Source: Methylovirgula sp. (GTDB taxonomy: Bacteria; Pseudomonadota; Alphaproteobacteria; Rhizobiales; Beijerinckiaceae). Taken from it: DNA of 64,000 bases. A program made the position numbers and the translations under genes. The notes beneath the pieces were generated by a model that did not search any database, was not told the DNA's origin, and saw nothing but the letters and a program-made list of their open reading frames with translations. Of this stretch, positions 34,456 to 42,548 are shown piece by piece (within the stretch, counting starts at the first letter, position 1; every line of letters begins with the position of its first letter). The DNA lies in the NCBI RefSeq assembly GCF_037200945.1, contig NZ_JBBCGP010000001.1, forward strand, positions 1,672,501 through 1,736,500, written 5' to 3'.

Positions 34456-35037
34456 CTAAAGAGCGCCCGCGATTGGCTGGGCGGCAGCCAGGTTTTGCAA
34501 AATGGCCGCAAGCTGCGCAGCGGCTGTCGCCGCATCCCCGGAATTGTCGACGACGAAATCGGCGGCGAGATTTTCGGAAAATTCGCGATTGCGGATGAGC
34601 CGCTCGTCGATGCCGGCTGAAGTCTCGCGTCCGCGCGCATGAAGCCGCGTGGCGAGAATGTCTGCTGACGCCGTCACGAGCACCGTCGCGATGCGCGGAA
34701 AATGCAGCTTCGCAGCGGCGATCGCGTCGCGCGAGACATTGCAGGTGACGATATGGCCGGCGGCGAGCGCCGGCAGAACGTCGTGGTCGATCGCGTAGCC
34801 AAGACCATGCGCGCGCCAGGCGAGCGCAAAACGCTCCGTGCGAATTCCTTCGAGATAGGCGGTTTCAGTCAGAACGAGATGGTCTTCATGAGGCGAGGCC
34901 GTGCGGGTGACGCGGCGGCACGGGAAAATAAAGCCGGGCTGCGCAGCAAGCTTGATTTTGACGAGGCGCAGCAACGTATCCTTGCCGGCGCCGCTTGGGC
35001 CGACGAGACAGACGAACATGCCGGCGCTTTGCGGCAA
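34456..35037 (-). CDS. phnN: ribose 1,5-bisphosphate phosphokinase (PhnN-like)
   Basis: 193 residues from a TTG with AGGAGG ten bases upstream; ATG at 35019 is the alternative. The Walker A loop CLVGPSGAGKDTLL comes right after the start, followed by the FPCRRVTRT and HGLGYAID blocks of guanylate-kinase-like PhnN. The enzyme makes PRPP from ribose bisphosphate in phosphonate use. No other phn genes are in the window, so either the phosphonate operon lies elsewhere or the protein serves PRPP supply. It is divergent from cheW. Confidence 0.82.
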   Translation of the reverse strand: MPQSAGMFVCLVGPSGAGKDTLLRLVKIKLAAQPGFIFPCRRVTRTASPHEDHLVLTETAYLEGIRTERFALAWRAHGLGYAIDHDVLPALAAGHIVTCNVSRDAIAAAKLHFPRIATVLVTASADILATRLHARGRETSAGIDERLIRNREFSENLAADFVVDNSGDAATAAAQLAAILQNLAAAQPIAGAL

Positions 35038-35224
35038 GAGGAAAATGCCTCCTGAAAATCCAAAAGATTTTTGCGTCAAAACGGCGCGATGCGCCAGCGC
35101 TGTCTCAAGTCGGCCAGCGTCGCCAGCGCCCTCTCACTACGACTTTATTCACTTTTTTCGAGCATATTGTACCGAGCAATTCACCCCCGCCGCAGGCACG
35201 CGGCATTTTCATTCAGGTGATTTC

Positions 35225-35689
35225 ATGGACGAGCCGCATGCAGACAAAACCCAACGGCGCGAACTGATCGCCTTTCGCATCGGCGCGCAGGAATTTTGCG
35301 TGAATATCATGTCGGTGCGCGAAATCCGCGGCTTTACGCCTGCGACCGCACTGCCGCGTGCGCCGAGCTTTGTGTGCGGCGTCATCAACCTGCGCGGCGC
35401 GGTGCTGCCGATCGTCGATCTCGCGGCCCGGCTCGGCTTCCCGGCCACTGATCCGACGGTGCGCCACGTCATCATGGTCGTTCAAGTCGAGCGTCAGGTC
35501 GTCGGCCTGCTTGTCGATGCCGTGCTCGATATTCTGACGGTCGCCGACACCGACATTCAGCCGACCCCTGATGTCGCCTCCGAGATGGCTAAATTATTCA
35601 CCCGCGGCGTGCTCGCGATCGACGGGCGCATGATCAGCTGGATCGCGCTGGAGCATGTTCTGCCCGCCGTGGCGAGCGAAGCGGCCTAA
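35225..35689 (+). CDS. CheW-like chemotaxis coupling protein
   Basis: 154 residues from ATG 35225 with AGGTGA upstream. The RELIAFRIGAQEFCVNIMSVREI opening, the CGVINLRGAVLPIVDLAARLG core and the VGLLVDAVLDIL segment are classic CheW. It links receptors to CheA at the membrane. No cheA, receptor or flagellar gene is nearby, so it is an orphan copy whose partner array is elsewhere. Confidence 0.9.
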   Translation: MDEPHADKTQRRELIAFRIGAQEFCVNIMSVREIRGFTPATALPRAPSFVCGVINLRGAVLPIVDLAARLGFPATDPTVRHVIMVVQVERQVVGLLVDAVLDILTVADTDIQPTPDVASEMAKLFTRGVLAIDGRMISWIALEHVLPAVASEAA

Positions 35690-35859
35690 AGCGAAACATT
35701 TTTAAAAGTCGCGCGGCTTCCGGCCAGCGCGCCTTCTCGCCTGTGGAGCGATTGTCTTTGCGGCGCGTCTGCGTCATATGGCCGATCGATTCCAATCATG
35801 TTGGCGCGGGATTTAGCGGAACTGCACCGCTTTTCGTATCCGCTCCGGCGAGGACGGCG

Positions 35860-37677
35860 ATGACTCTTGCCGCTTCGGCACCAACCGATAGATCTGGCGA
35901 AAAGCCCGACCCAGTTGGCATAATCGCGCGCTGGCGTGGTCTGGTCCGGCGCAGCGAACCGGCGCTGATCATTCTGGCGATCGCCACGGGTCTCGTGGCA
36001 GCGGTGCTGGTGGCGCTGACCTCCGACGCTGTCCAGTTGCTCCACCAGATCTGTTTCGGCGTTCCGGCCGATGTGCGCCTCAGCGGCGAGTCGCATTTAC
36101 ATGCGCCCTATCTCGTCATCGTGCCGGCGATCGGCGGCGCGATCCTTGGCCTCACGGGTATCTTCATCAAACGCTGGCGACCGCGCCGGCCGGTCGATCC
36201 CATCGAGGCGAACGCGCTGCACGGCGGCCGCATGTCGCTCATCGACAGCAGCCTCATCGCTCTGCAGACGGTGGTGTCTTGCGGCTTCGGCGCCTCGGTT
36301 GGGCTTGAGGCCGGCTATACGCAAATCGGTTCGGGTTTCGGGTCGCTGTTCGGCACGACGTTCCGAATGCGCCGCAGCGACATGCGTACGCTCGTGGGCT
36401 GCGGCGCGGCAGGCGCCATCGCCGCGGCGTTTCAGGCGCCGTTGACGGGCGCCTTCTACGGTTTCGAACTGATCATCGGCACTTACACGTCGTTCGGTCT
36501 TGTGCCGGTCATTGCCGCTTCCATCAGCGCGGTGCTCGCGTCGCGCGCGCTTGGCATCGACGCGAATTTCGTCGGCCATTTCGTGCCAGCGCGACATGTG
36601 ACGCCGTTCGATCTCGTCGCTTTTTTGAGTCTCGCGGTGGCATGCGCAGCGGTCGGCATCGGTGTCATGCGTGGCGTGACCTTCGTCGAAAGCCTGTTCA
36701 AACGCAGCCGTGTCCCCGCGGCCGCTCAACCAATCGCCGGGGGACTTCTCGTCGGCGTTCTGGCCCTGGCGTCGCCGCATGTTTTAGCGTCGGGGCATGG
36801 CGCGCTTGCGTCGCTTTTTCAAACCAATGGGCCGGGTCTTGCGCTGCTGATCGCGATCGTGACGCTGAAATCGATTGCCTCTGCCATTTCGATCGGCTCC
36901 GGTTTTCGCGGCGGCCTGTTCTTCGCCTCGCTCTATCTCGGCGGCCTGATGGGCAAGATCGCGTGCGCGCTTGTGCTCCTGCTCGTACCCGCCGTGGCGC
37001 CCGATGCCTCTACCTATATCATCGTCGGCATGGCGGCGCTGGCCGTCGCCATCATCGGCGCGCCGCTGACTATGAGCTTCCTTGCGCTCGAGACGACGGG
37101 GGACTTCTCGCTGGCGCTGGTGGTTCTGACAATTGCCGCGCTTGTCTCTGTCGTCGTGCGCCGGACGTTCGGCTATTCCTTCGCGACATGGCGGCTGCAT
37201 TTACGCGGCGAATCGATCCGCAGTGCCCAGGATGTCGGCTGGATGCGCGCGCTGACCGTGCGCGAACTGATGCGGACCGATCTGCACGTCACGCCCGCAA
37301 GCCAAAATCTGAAGGACTTCAAAAAGCAATTCGCTCTTGGTTCGACGAATTGGGTCGCCGGAATCGATGCGGCCGGCCATTATGCCGGTCTCATCAATGT
37401 TGCCGACGCCCATCTCGCAGATGTCGAGGTTGAAGCCGGCCCTCCGCGGCTGCCTCAGCTTCTGCGTGAACCGGAGACGGTTTTGCGGCCGGAATTGAAT
37501 ATCAAGGAAGCGGCCGATCTTTTCGATCGCACGCAAAGCGAAGCGCTCGCCGTCATCGACAGTGACAGCAAACCGATTGGGCTTTTGACCGAGGCCCATG
37601 TCTTGCGCCGTTATACGGAAGAATTGGAGCGGGCGCGTCGCGAACTTGTCGGCGAGCAATGGCTCGGCGAAAGCTAG
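35860..37677 (+). CDS. ClC-type chloride channel/antiporter with C-terminal CBS region
   Basis: 605 residues from ATG 35860 (GAGG six bases upstream); a GTG at 35743 would add 39 unlikely residues. About ten membrane helices, then a cytoplasmic part from about residue 450 that reads as two CBS-like repeats (RELMRTDLHVTP and later IKEAADLFDRTQSEALAVIDSDSKPIGLLTE). The anion-site motifs are altered: the usual G-R/K-E-G-P is GLEAGY, keeping the gating glutamate, and G-x-F-x-P is GGLFFAS. Transport selectivity is therefore uncertain. Confidence 0.82.
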   Translation: MTLAASAPTDRSGEKPDPVGIIARWRGLVRRSEPALIILAIATGLVAAVLVALTSDAVQLLHQICFGVPADVRLSGESHLHAPYLVIVPAIGGAILGLTGIFIKRWRPRRPVDPIEANALHGGRMSLIDSSLIALQTVVSCGFGASVGLEAGYTQIGSGFGSLFGTTFRMRRSDMRTLVGCGAAGAIAAAFQAPLTGAFYGFELIIGTYTSFGLVPVIAASISAVLASRALGIDANFVGHFVPARHVTPFDLVAFLSLAVACAAVGIGVMRGVTFVESLFKRSRVPAAAQPIAGGLLVGVLALASPHVLASGHGALASLFQTNGPGLALLIAIVTLKSIASAISIGSGFRGGLFFASLYLGGLMGKIACALVLLLVPAVAPDASTYIIVGMAALAVAIIGAPLTMSFLALETTGDFSLALVVLTIAALVSVVVRRTFGYSFATWRLHLRGESIRSAQDVGWMRALTVRELMRTDLHVTPASQNLKDFKKQFALGSTNWVAGIDAAGHYAGLINVADAHLADVEVEAGPPRLPQLLREPETVLRPELNIKEAADLFDRTQSEALAVIDSDSKPIGLLTEAHVLRRYTEELERARRELVGEQWLGES

Positions 37678-37678
37678 A

Positions 37679-37758
37679 GCATCGAATCGAAAAATGCCTT
37701 GCGATCTCGCTGTTGCGATAGATCGCTAGCGATGCTGGTTTTCGGATGAATTCGATGC
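37679..37758. repeat. palindromic repeat with GCATCGAAT arms
   Basis: Arms GCATCGAATCGAAAA (37679-37693) and TTTTCGGATGAATTCGATGC (37739-37758) pair with a small bulge. Between them a second inverted pair GCGATCT/AGATCGC is found. It starts one base after the channel stop codon and lies between convergent genes. Confidence 0.7.
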
Positions 37759-37809
37759 GATCGTAAAAACTTAAACAGGCCGGGCGATTCAGGATGAAGA
37801 TACACCACT

Positions 37810-38745
37810 CTAGCGCACGGCGGCGAGATAGACCGATAATGTCAGGACCGAGAGCAAGGTCGAGATGAGAATGACGCGCGAGGTCGTCGTCGCCTCGCGC
37901 TGGTAGAATTCCGCCAGCATGAATGAACCCGTTCCGGTCGGCAGCGCCGCAATCAATACTGCGGCATGCGTCTCGAAGGCCGCGAGATGAAAGACGAAAG
38001 CCGCCAGCATCCAGGTCAGAAAAGGCTGCAACAGAAGTTTGACGGCGGTGAGGGCGGCGGTCACGCCGGAGCGGCTTTCGCTCGCCGCGCGCTTTTCGGC
38101 GAGAAACAGACCCAGCCCGACAAGCGCGCAGGGGGCGGCCGATTCGCCCAATAATTTTACGAAAGCCTCGACCGGCTGCGGCAGACCGAAACCGGCAAGC
38201 CGGATGATTGCGGCGAGGGCAGGCGAAAAGATCAGCGGATTGCGCGCCAGCGTGCCGGCGACACGGAGCACCAGCTTCAGCCGGTTTAGCTCCTTCTGCA
38301 GGCCGATCTCGATCAGCACGATCCCGAGCGCGAAGATGAGACAAACGGTCAGGATCGTCGCAATGAGAACGGGCGCCTGCGACGCCGCGCCAAAGGCAGC
38401 AAGCGCGAGCGGAAAGCCCATGTAGCCCGTGTTGGCATAAGCGCCGTTCAAACCATCGACCGCTGCATCGGCGAGCGCGCTTCCCTGGCGGAGCCGGACG
38501 GCGATCGTCAGCGCGAAGCAGACCAGGGCCGCCAGCCCAAAGGCTGCGATGAATCCCGGTTGCCAGATTTCGCGCCCGTCCGCACGTGCGATGACGTCGA
38601 AGAGCAGCGCGGGGAGCGCGAGATAGACGACATAACGATTGAGTTCGCTCGTCGCCGCCGGTCCGAGGAGTTCGAGGCGTCGCGCCAGCCAGCCGGCAAA
38701 GATCACCGCAAAAATGGGCAGGACGACCGAGAGGGTCGAGAGCAT
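37810..38745 (-). CDS. AEC (auxin efflux carrier) family transporter
   Basis: 311 residues from ATG 38745, which starts MLSTLSVVLPIFAVIFAGW as is usual in the family; an ATG 12 bases earlier is open too. About ten helices with the conserved NGAYANTGYMGFPLAL segment and a LPTGTGSFMLAEFY segment near the end. Bacterial members export or import small organic acids such as malate or malonate. The substrate is unknown. It is divergent from the acid phosphatase. Confidence 0.87.
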   Translation of the reverse strand: MLSTLSVVLPIFAVIFAGWLARRLELLGPAATSELNRYVVYLALPALLFDVIARADGREIWQPGFIAAFGLAALVCFALTIAVRLRQGSALADAAVDGLNGAYANTGYMGFPLALAAFGAASQAPVLIATILTVCLIFALGIVLIEIGLQKELNRLKLVLRVAGTLARNPLIFSPALAAIIRLAGFGLPQPVEAFVKLLGESAAPCALVGLGLFLAEKRAASESRSGVTAALTAVKLLLQPFLTWMLAAFVFHLAAFETHAAVLIAALPTGTGSFMLAEFYQREATTTSRVILISTLLSVLTLSVYLAAVR

Positions 38746-38876
38746 GTGGGGCCGCATTGAATATTGAAAACGGCGCCTTCGCATTCTTTGCAGCCGCCTG
38801 ACCCTCTCCAATCAGACGAAGGCGGAAAGATCAAATGGCGGTGTGGGAAGACGGCGCGGCCAGAGAGTCGGGGGTC

Positions 38877-38894
38877 GCGTCAAACCTTTGTCAT
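38877..38894 (+). promoter_or_regulatory. weak Pho-box-like sequence before the acid phosphatase
   Basis: GCGTCAA-ACCT-TTGTCAT fits the two 7-base halves and 4-base linker of PhoB sites; the second half differs from CTGTCAT by one base, the first by three. It ends 45 bases before the chosen start. The first half is degenerate, so this is a candidate only. Confidence 0.35.
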
Positions 38895-38939
38895 AAAAGG
38901 TCTATGTCTAATCCGCTCATCGGTTTCGGGGGATCAGGT

Positions 38940-40469
38940 ATGAGTGGAATGAGAGCCGCCGCGCTGACGTGTGCCGCGCTGGGTTTTGCGACGCAGGCGT
39001 TGATCCCCGCGCGGGCCGCCGGTCTCGATCAAATCGAGACCATCGTCGTGCTCTACGCCGAGAATCGCAGCTTCGATGCCCTCTATGGCGAATTTCCCGG
39101 TGCCAATGGTCTTACCCATCTCGCCCCCGCGCAATTCCAGCAACACGACCGCGACGGCAAGCTCTTGCCTTCACTCCCCCCAGTCTGGGGTGGTCTCACC
39201 GGCAAGCATGTGACGCCGCTGATCCCACAGGATAAGACGGCAGGCCTGCCGAACGCGCCATTCGCCATCGACGATCCAAAGGGTTTCAACCTGCCGCTTG
39301 GCGTGAAGACCCGCGATCTCGTGCATCGTTTCTATCAGAATCAGATGCAGATCGACGGCGGCAAGAACGACCTTTTTGCCGCCTATAGCGACGCCGGCGG
39401 CCTCGTCATGGGCCATTATGACGGATCGCATCTGCCGCTCTGGCGGATCGCCAAAAAATACGTGCTGGCGGACAATTTTTTCATGGGCGGCTTCGGCGGC
39501 TCGTTTCTCAATCATTTCGAACTGATCTGCGCTTGCGCGCCCGTCTATCCGAATGCCAGCCGAAGCCCGGCCAAGACTCAGATTTCTGTCGTCGACGCGG
39601 ACGGTGTTGCGTTGAAACTGGCATCGGATTCGCCCGCCTCCGCGCTCAACGGATCGCCGAAATTCGTCAATGACGGCGCGCTGACGCCGGATTTTTATGC
39701 GATCAACACCATGCAGCCGGCCTATCAGCCGAGCGGCAATCCGGCGCCGGCGGGCACCGATCCGGCTCTCTCCGATCCCGCCTCCCCCACGACGCTGCCG
39801 CCCCAAATAGAAACGACGATCGGCGATCTCCTCGATGACAAGGGGATCGACTGGGCCTGGTATGCTGGCGGCTGGGGTGCGGCGCTCGCCGCCAAGGACC
39901 CGAAGACCGTGAAGGCGCTGATCTTCCATCATCAGCCGTTCGACTATTTCAAATTCCTCGCGCCGGGCACGAAGGCGCGCACGGCGCATCTGCGCGACGC
40001 GGGCCTGAGCGGCGAACTTCTGGTCGCGGATATCGACGCCGGCCATCTGCCGCCGGTGACGTTCTACAAGCCGCCGGGCAATCTCGACGAGCATCCGGGC
40101 TATGCTGACGTGCTCTCGGGGGATGCGCATCTCGCCGATCTCGTCGCGCATCTGGAGAAAAGCCCGCAATGGCCGCATATGGTCGTGGTCATCACCTATG
40201 ATGAGAACGGCGGCTTCTGGGATCATGTCGCACCGCCGAAGGGTGACCGCTTCGGCCCCGGCACGCGGGTGCCCACGCTGATCATTTCGCCTTTCGCCCG
40301 GCGCGGCCTCGTCGATCACACGCTTTACGACACGACCTCGATCCTGCGTCTGATTACAAGGCGCTTCGGCCTGCCGGAACTGGCGGGACTGAAGGTCCGC
40401 GACGCGGCGATGGCGGGCGAGCCAAAACTCGGCGATCTCACGCCGGCGCTGGATCTGACGGGGAAGTGA
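38940..40469 (+). CDS. exported acid phosphatase / phosphoesterase-family protein
   Basis: 509 residues from ATG 38940 (GGGGGA six bases upstream); ATG 38904 is the alternative. A signal peptide ends in ARAAG. The phosphoesterase family (AcpA-type acid phosphatases and phospholipases C) is shown by VVLYAENRSFDALYGEFPG near the start with the metal-site Glu-Asn, the FFMGGFGGSFLNH block, YDENGGFWDHVAPP with His, and TLIISPFARRG. It likely releases phosphate from esters or phospholipids in the periplasm. It stands tail to tail with the agt-plcP pair. Confidence 0.87.
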   Translation: MSGMRAAALTCAALGFATQALIPARAAGLDQIETIVVLYAENRSFDALYGEFPGANGLTHLAPAQFQQHDRDGKLLPSLPPVWGGLTGKHVTPLIPQDKTAGLPNAPFAIDDPKGFNLPLGVKTRDLVHRFYQNQMQIDGGKNDLFAAYSDAGGLVMGHYDGSHLPLWRIAKKYVLADNFFMGGFGGSFLNHFELICACAPVYPNASRSPAKTQISVVDADGVALKLASDSPASALNGSPKFVNDGALTPDFYAINTMQPAYQPSGNPAPAGTDPALSDPASPTTLPPQIETTIGDLLDDKGIDWAWYAGGWGAALAAKDPKTVKALIFHHQPFDYFKFLAPGTKARTAHLRDAGLSGELLVADIDAGHLPPVTFYKPPGNLDEHPGYADVLSGDAHLADLVAHLEKSPQWPHMVVVITYDENGGFWDHVAPPKGDRFGPGTRVPTLIISPFARRGLVDHTLYDTTSILRLITRRFGLPELAGLKVRDAAMAGEPKLGDLTPALDLTGK

Positions 40470-40478
40470 GGCGCCGAC

Positions 40479-41528
40479 TCAGGCCGGCTCGGCGAGATTG
40501 GCGAGTTTGATCGTCGCGCCCTGGTTTTGTGCGACCCTGATGTTCTCGAAGAACTGCCGCGCGCTTTCCTTCCAGGTGAACTTCGCAGCGTATCTGCTGC
40601 AATGTTCGCGCGAGATGTCGAGCGCGCGGAGCGCCGCCTCGCGCAGATCGTGGCTGAGCACGCCGGTGCCCGAATCGCCGATCACGTCGAGCGGACCTGT
40701 GACCGGGAAGGCCGCGACCGGAACCCCTGAAGCAAGGGCTTCGAGCAGAACGATACCGAACGTGTCGGTGCGGCTCGGGAAGACGAAGACATCGGCCGAG
40801 GAATAGACCTGCGCCAGACTTTCGCCGCTGCGCACGCCGAGAAAATGAGCGTCGGGATAAGTCGCGGCGAGGCGCGTCTGCAGTGGCCCATCGCCGACGA
40901 CGACCTTCGAGCCGGGCAGGTCGAGCTTGAGGAAAGCCTCGATATTCTTTTCGACCGCAAGGCGGCCGACGAAGAGGAAGATGGGGCGCGGCAACCCCGC
41001 CAACGCATCCTCCGGCCGAGGCCGGAATAAGGTGCCGTCTACACCGCGCGACCAACGCATCAAATTGCGAAAGCCGCGGCCGGCGAGGATATTCTCCAGG
41101 CTCTGCGAGCTGACCATCGTGCCCGCGGCGGCGCTGTGAAAGCGGCGCAGGGCAGCATAACTCACCCGCATTGGCACCGGCAGGCGCGCGGCGACATATT
41201 CCGGGAAGCGGGTGTGATAGCTCGTCGTAAAGGTGCGCTTGCCGTGCAGGCAGGCGCGGCGGGTGGCAAGACCGATCGGCCCCTCGGTCGCGATATGGAT
41301 GAAGTCGGGGTTGAACTCAGCGAAAAAGCCCGCGACCTTGCGCGGATTGGCCAGCGCCAGACGAATTTCCCGATAGCCCGGCAGTGGCAGGGTCCAGAAA
41401 TCCGCCGGCGTCAGAAACCTGACATCGACACCGAAATTCGCCGCATGGGCGGCGATATTCTCAAGCGAGCGGACGACGCCATTGATCTGTGGTCCCCAGG
41501 CATCGGTGGCAATGAGAAGCTTGGTCAC
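40479..41528 (-). CDS. GT4 glycosyltransferase, probable glycolipid synthase (Agt-like)
   Basis: 349 residues. Domain layout: ATDAWGPQINGVVRS acceptor loop, HIATEGPIGLATRRAC, SYHTRFPEYVAARLP, then FLFVGRLAVEKN and SRTDTFGIVLLEALASG with E/D-x7-E. These match the MgtA/SQD2-like group and the Agt enzymes that glycosylate diacylglycerol. It overlaps the upstream phosphoesterase by four bases (ATGA), the arrangement known for plcP-agt lipid remodelling under phosphate starvation. The sugar (glucose, glucuronate or mannose) is not predictable. Confidence 0.78.
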   Translation of the reverse strand: MTKLLIATDAWGPQINGVVRSLENIAAHAANFGVDVRFLTPADFWTLPLPGYREIRLALANPRKVAGFFAEFNPDFIHIATEGPIGLATRRACLHGKRTFTTSYHTRFPEYVAARLPVPMRVSYAALRRFHSAAAGTMVSSQSLENILAGRGFRNLMRWSRGVDGTLFRPRPEDALAGLPRPIFLFVGRLAVEKNIEAFLKLDLPGSKVVVGDGPLQTRLAATYPDAHFLGVRSGESLAQVYSSADVFVFPSRTDTFGIVLLEALASGVPVAAFPVTGPLDVIGDSGTGVLSHDLREAALRALDISREHCSRYAAKFTWKESARQFFENIRVAQNQGATIKLANLAEPA

Positions 41529-42358
41529 GCCGGAGAAGCCTCAACCTCTTGCGCCTCGACCTCGTGCTGCGGCATGCCTGCAATGGCTTCCTTGGCTTCG
41601 CGCACCTTGTCGGCCCAGTGGATGATTTCGAAACGGCCGTCGAAATGTTCAACCAGCGCGGTGCAGCTTTCGACCCAGTCGCCCGTGTTCATGTAGCGGA
41701 CGCCGAAGTCGTCGTGGATCACGGCATGGTGGATATGACCGCAGATCACGCCCTGCGCGTCGCGCCGGCGCGCCTCGCCCGAGAGCGCGGTCTCGAAACG
41801 GCCGATATGGTTGACGGCGCTCTTCACCTTCAATTTCGCCCAGGACGACAGCGACCAATAATCGAGTCCAAGCCGCCGGCGGACCATATTGAGATAGGTG
41901 TTGATCCCCAAGGCCAAATCGTAAGCTCCATCGCCGAGCACGGCGAGCCAAGGTGCATGCCGGACGACAAGATCGAACTGATCGCCGTGCATGACGAGGT
42001 AGCGCTTGCCGTCCGCCCCCTCGTGAATTGCTGTATCCATGACGTCGATACCGCCGAAATTATGCCCGACGTAATCGCGCATGAATTCGTCGTGGTTGCC
42101 AGGAATATAGACGATCTTGACGCCTTTATGGACGCGTTTCAACAGCTTGCGGACGACATTGTTGTGCGCTTCCGGCCAATACCAGCCGGATTTCAGCCGC
42201 CAGCCGTCGATCACGTCACCGACGAGATAGATCGTATCGACGTCGCAATGCTTGAGGAAATCGAGCAGTAGACCTGCCTGGCAACCTTTTGTTCCCAAAT
42301 GCAGATCGGACAGGAAGAGTGTCCGGACGGCGAGGCCGTCGAAATGCTTTTTCGCCAC
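41525..42358 (-). CDS. plcP: PlcP-like metallophosphoesterase (LpxH-related)
   Basis: 277 residues with all calcineurin-like metal motifs: SDLHLGTKGCQAGLLLDFL, GDVIDGWRLKSGWYWP, PGNHDEFMRDY, VMHGDQFDLV and CGHIHHA. This is the group usually named UDP-2,3-diacylglucosamine diphosphatase-like; relatives such as Sinorhizobium PlcP split phosphatidylcholine to diacylglycerol during phosphate limitation. The overlap with an Agt-like gene and the Pho-box-like sequence upstream favour PlcP over LpxH or LpxI. The C-terminus is acidic. It is peripheral or cytosolic, with no signal peptide. Confidence 0.8.
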   Translation of the reverse strand: MAKKHFDGLAVRTLFLSDLHLGTKGCQAGLLLDFLKHCDVDTIYLVGDVIDGWRLKSGWYWPEAHNNVVRKLLKRVHKGVKIVYIPGNHDEFMRDYVGHNFGGIDVMDTAIHEGADGKRYLVMHGDQFDLVVRHAPWLAVLGDGAYDLALGINTYLNMVRRRLGLDYWSLSSWAKLKVKSAVNHIGRFETALSGEARRRDAQGVICGHIHHAVIHDDFGVRYMNTGDWVESCTALVEHFDGRFEIIHWADKVREAKEAIAGMPQHEVEAQEVEASPA

Positions 42359-42401
42359 GGTTCCGACTCCGGTAGAGAAATCATGTCCTTGGCCGAGTCG
42401 G

Positions 42402-42419
42402 GTGGCACTTTGATGACAG
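42402..42419 (-). promoter_or_regulatory. candidate Pho box upstream of plcP
   Basis: On the minus strand CTGTCAT-CAAA-GTGCCAC: the first half is a perfect PhoB half-site, the second matches four of seven. It ends 44 bases before the start codon, and CATGAT at 42380-42385 could be the -10 at 16 bases spacing. It supports phosphate-starvation control of plcP-agt. Confidence 0.55.
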
Positions 42420-42474
42420 TTTGCCGCTTTGCATCAAGCACTTGGGCAAAGTGTCCGGACAAAAGCGATGGCGC

Positions 42475-42510
42475 AAAAGAAAAGCGCCGGATGGTTGCCC
42501 ATCCGGCGCT
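42475..42510 (-). terminator. rho-independent terminator of the porin gene
   Basis: A perfect 12-base stem AGCGCCGGATGG/CCATCCGGCGCT with a four-base loop, followed on the minus strand by TTTCTTTT. It lies 39 bases after the porin stop. Confidence 0.88.
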
Positions 42511-42548
42511 GATTTCAAGCCGTCAGACTTGGCTTAGAAGACCTTGGC

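Noticed and set aside
39171..40319. 382-codon minus-strand frame over the acid phosphatase
   Set aside because: Antisense shadow; the plus strand carries the phosphoesterase motifs and signal peptide.
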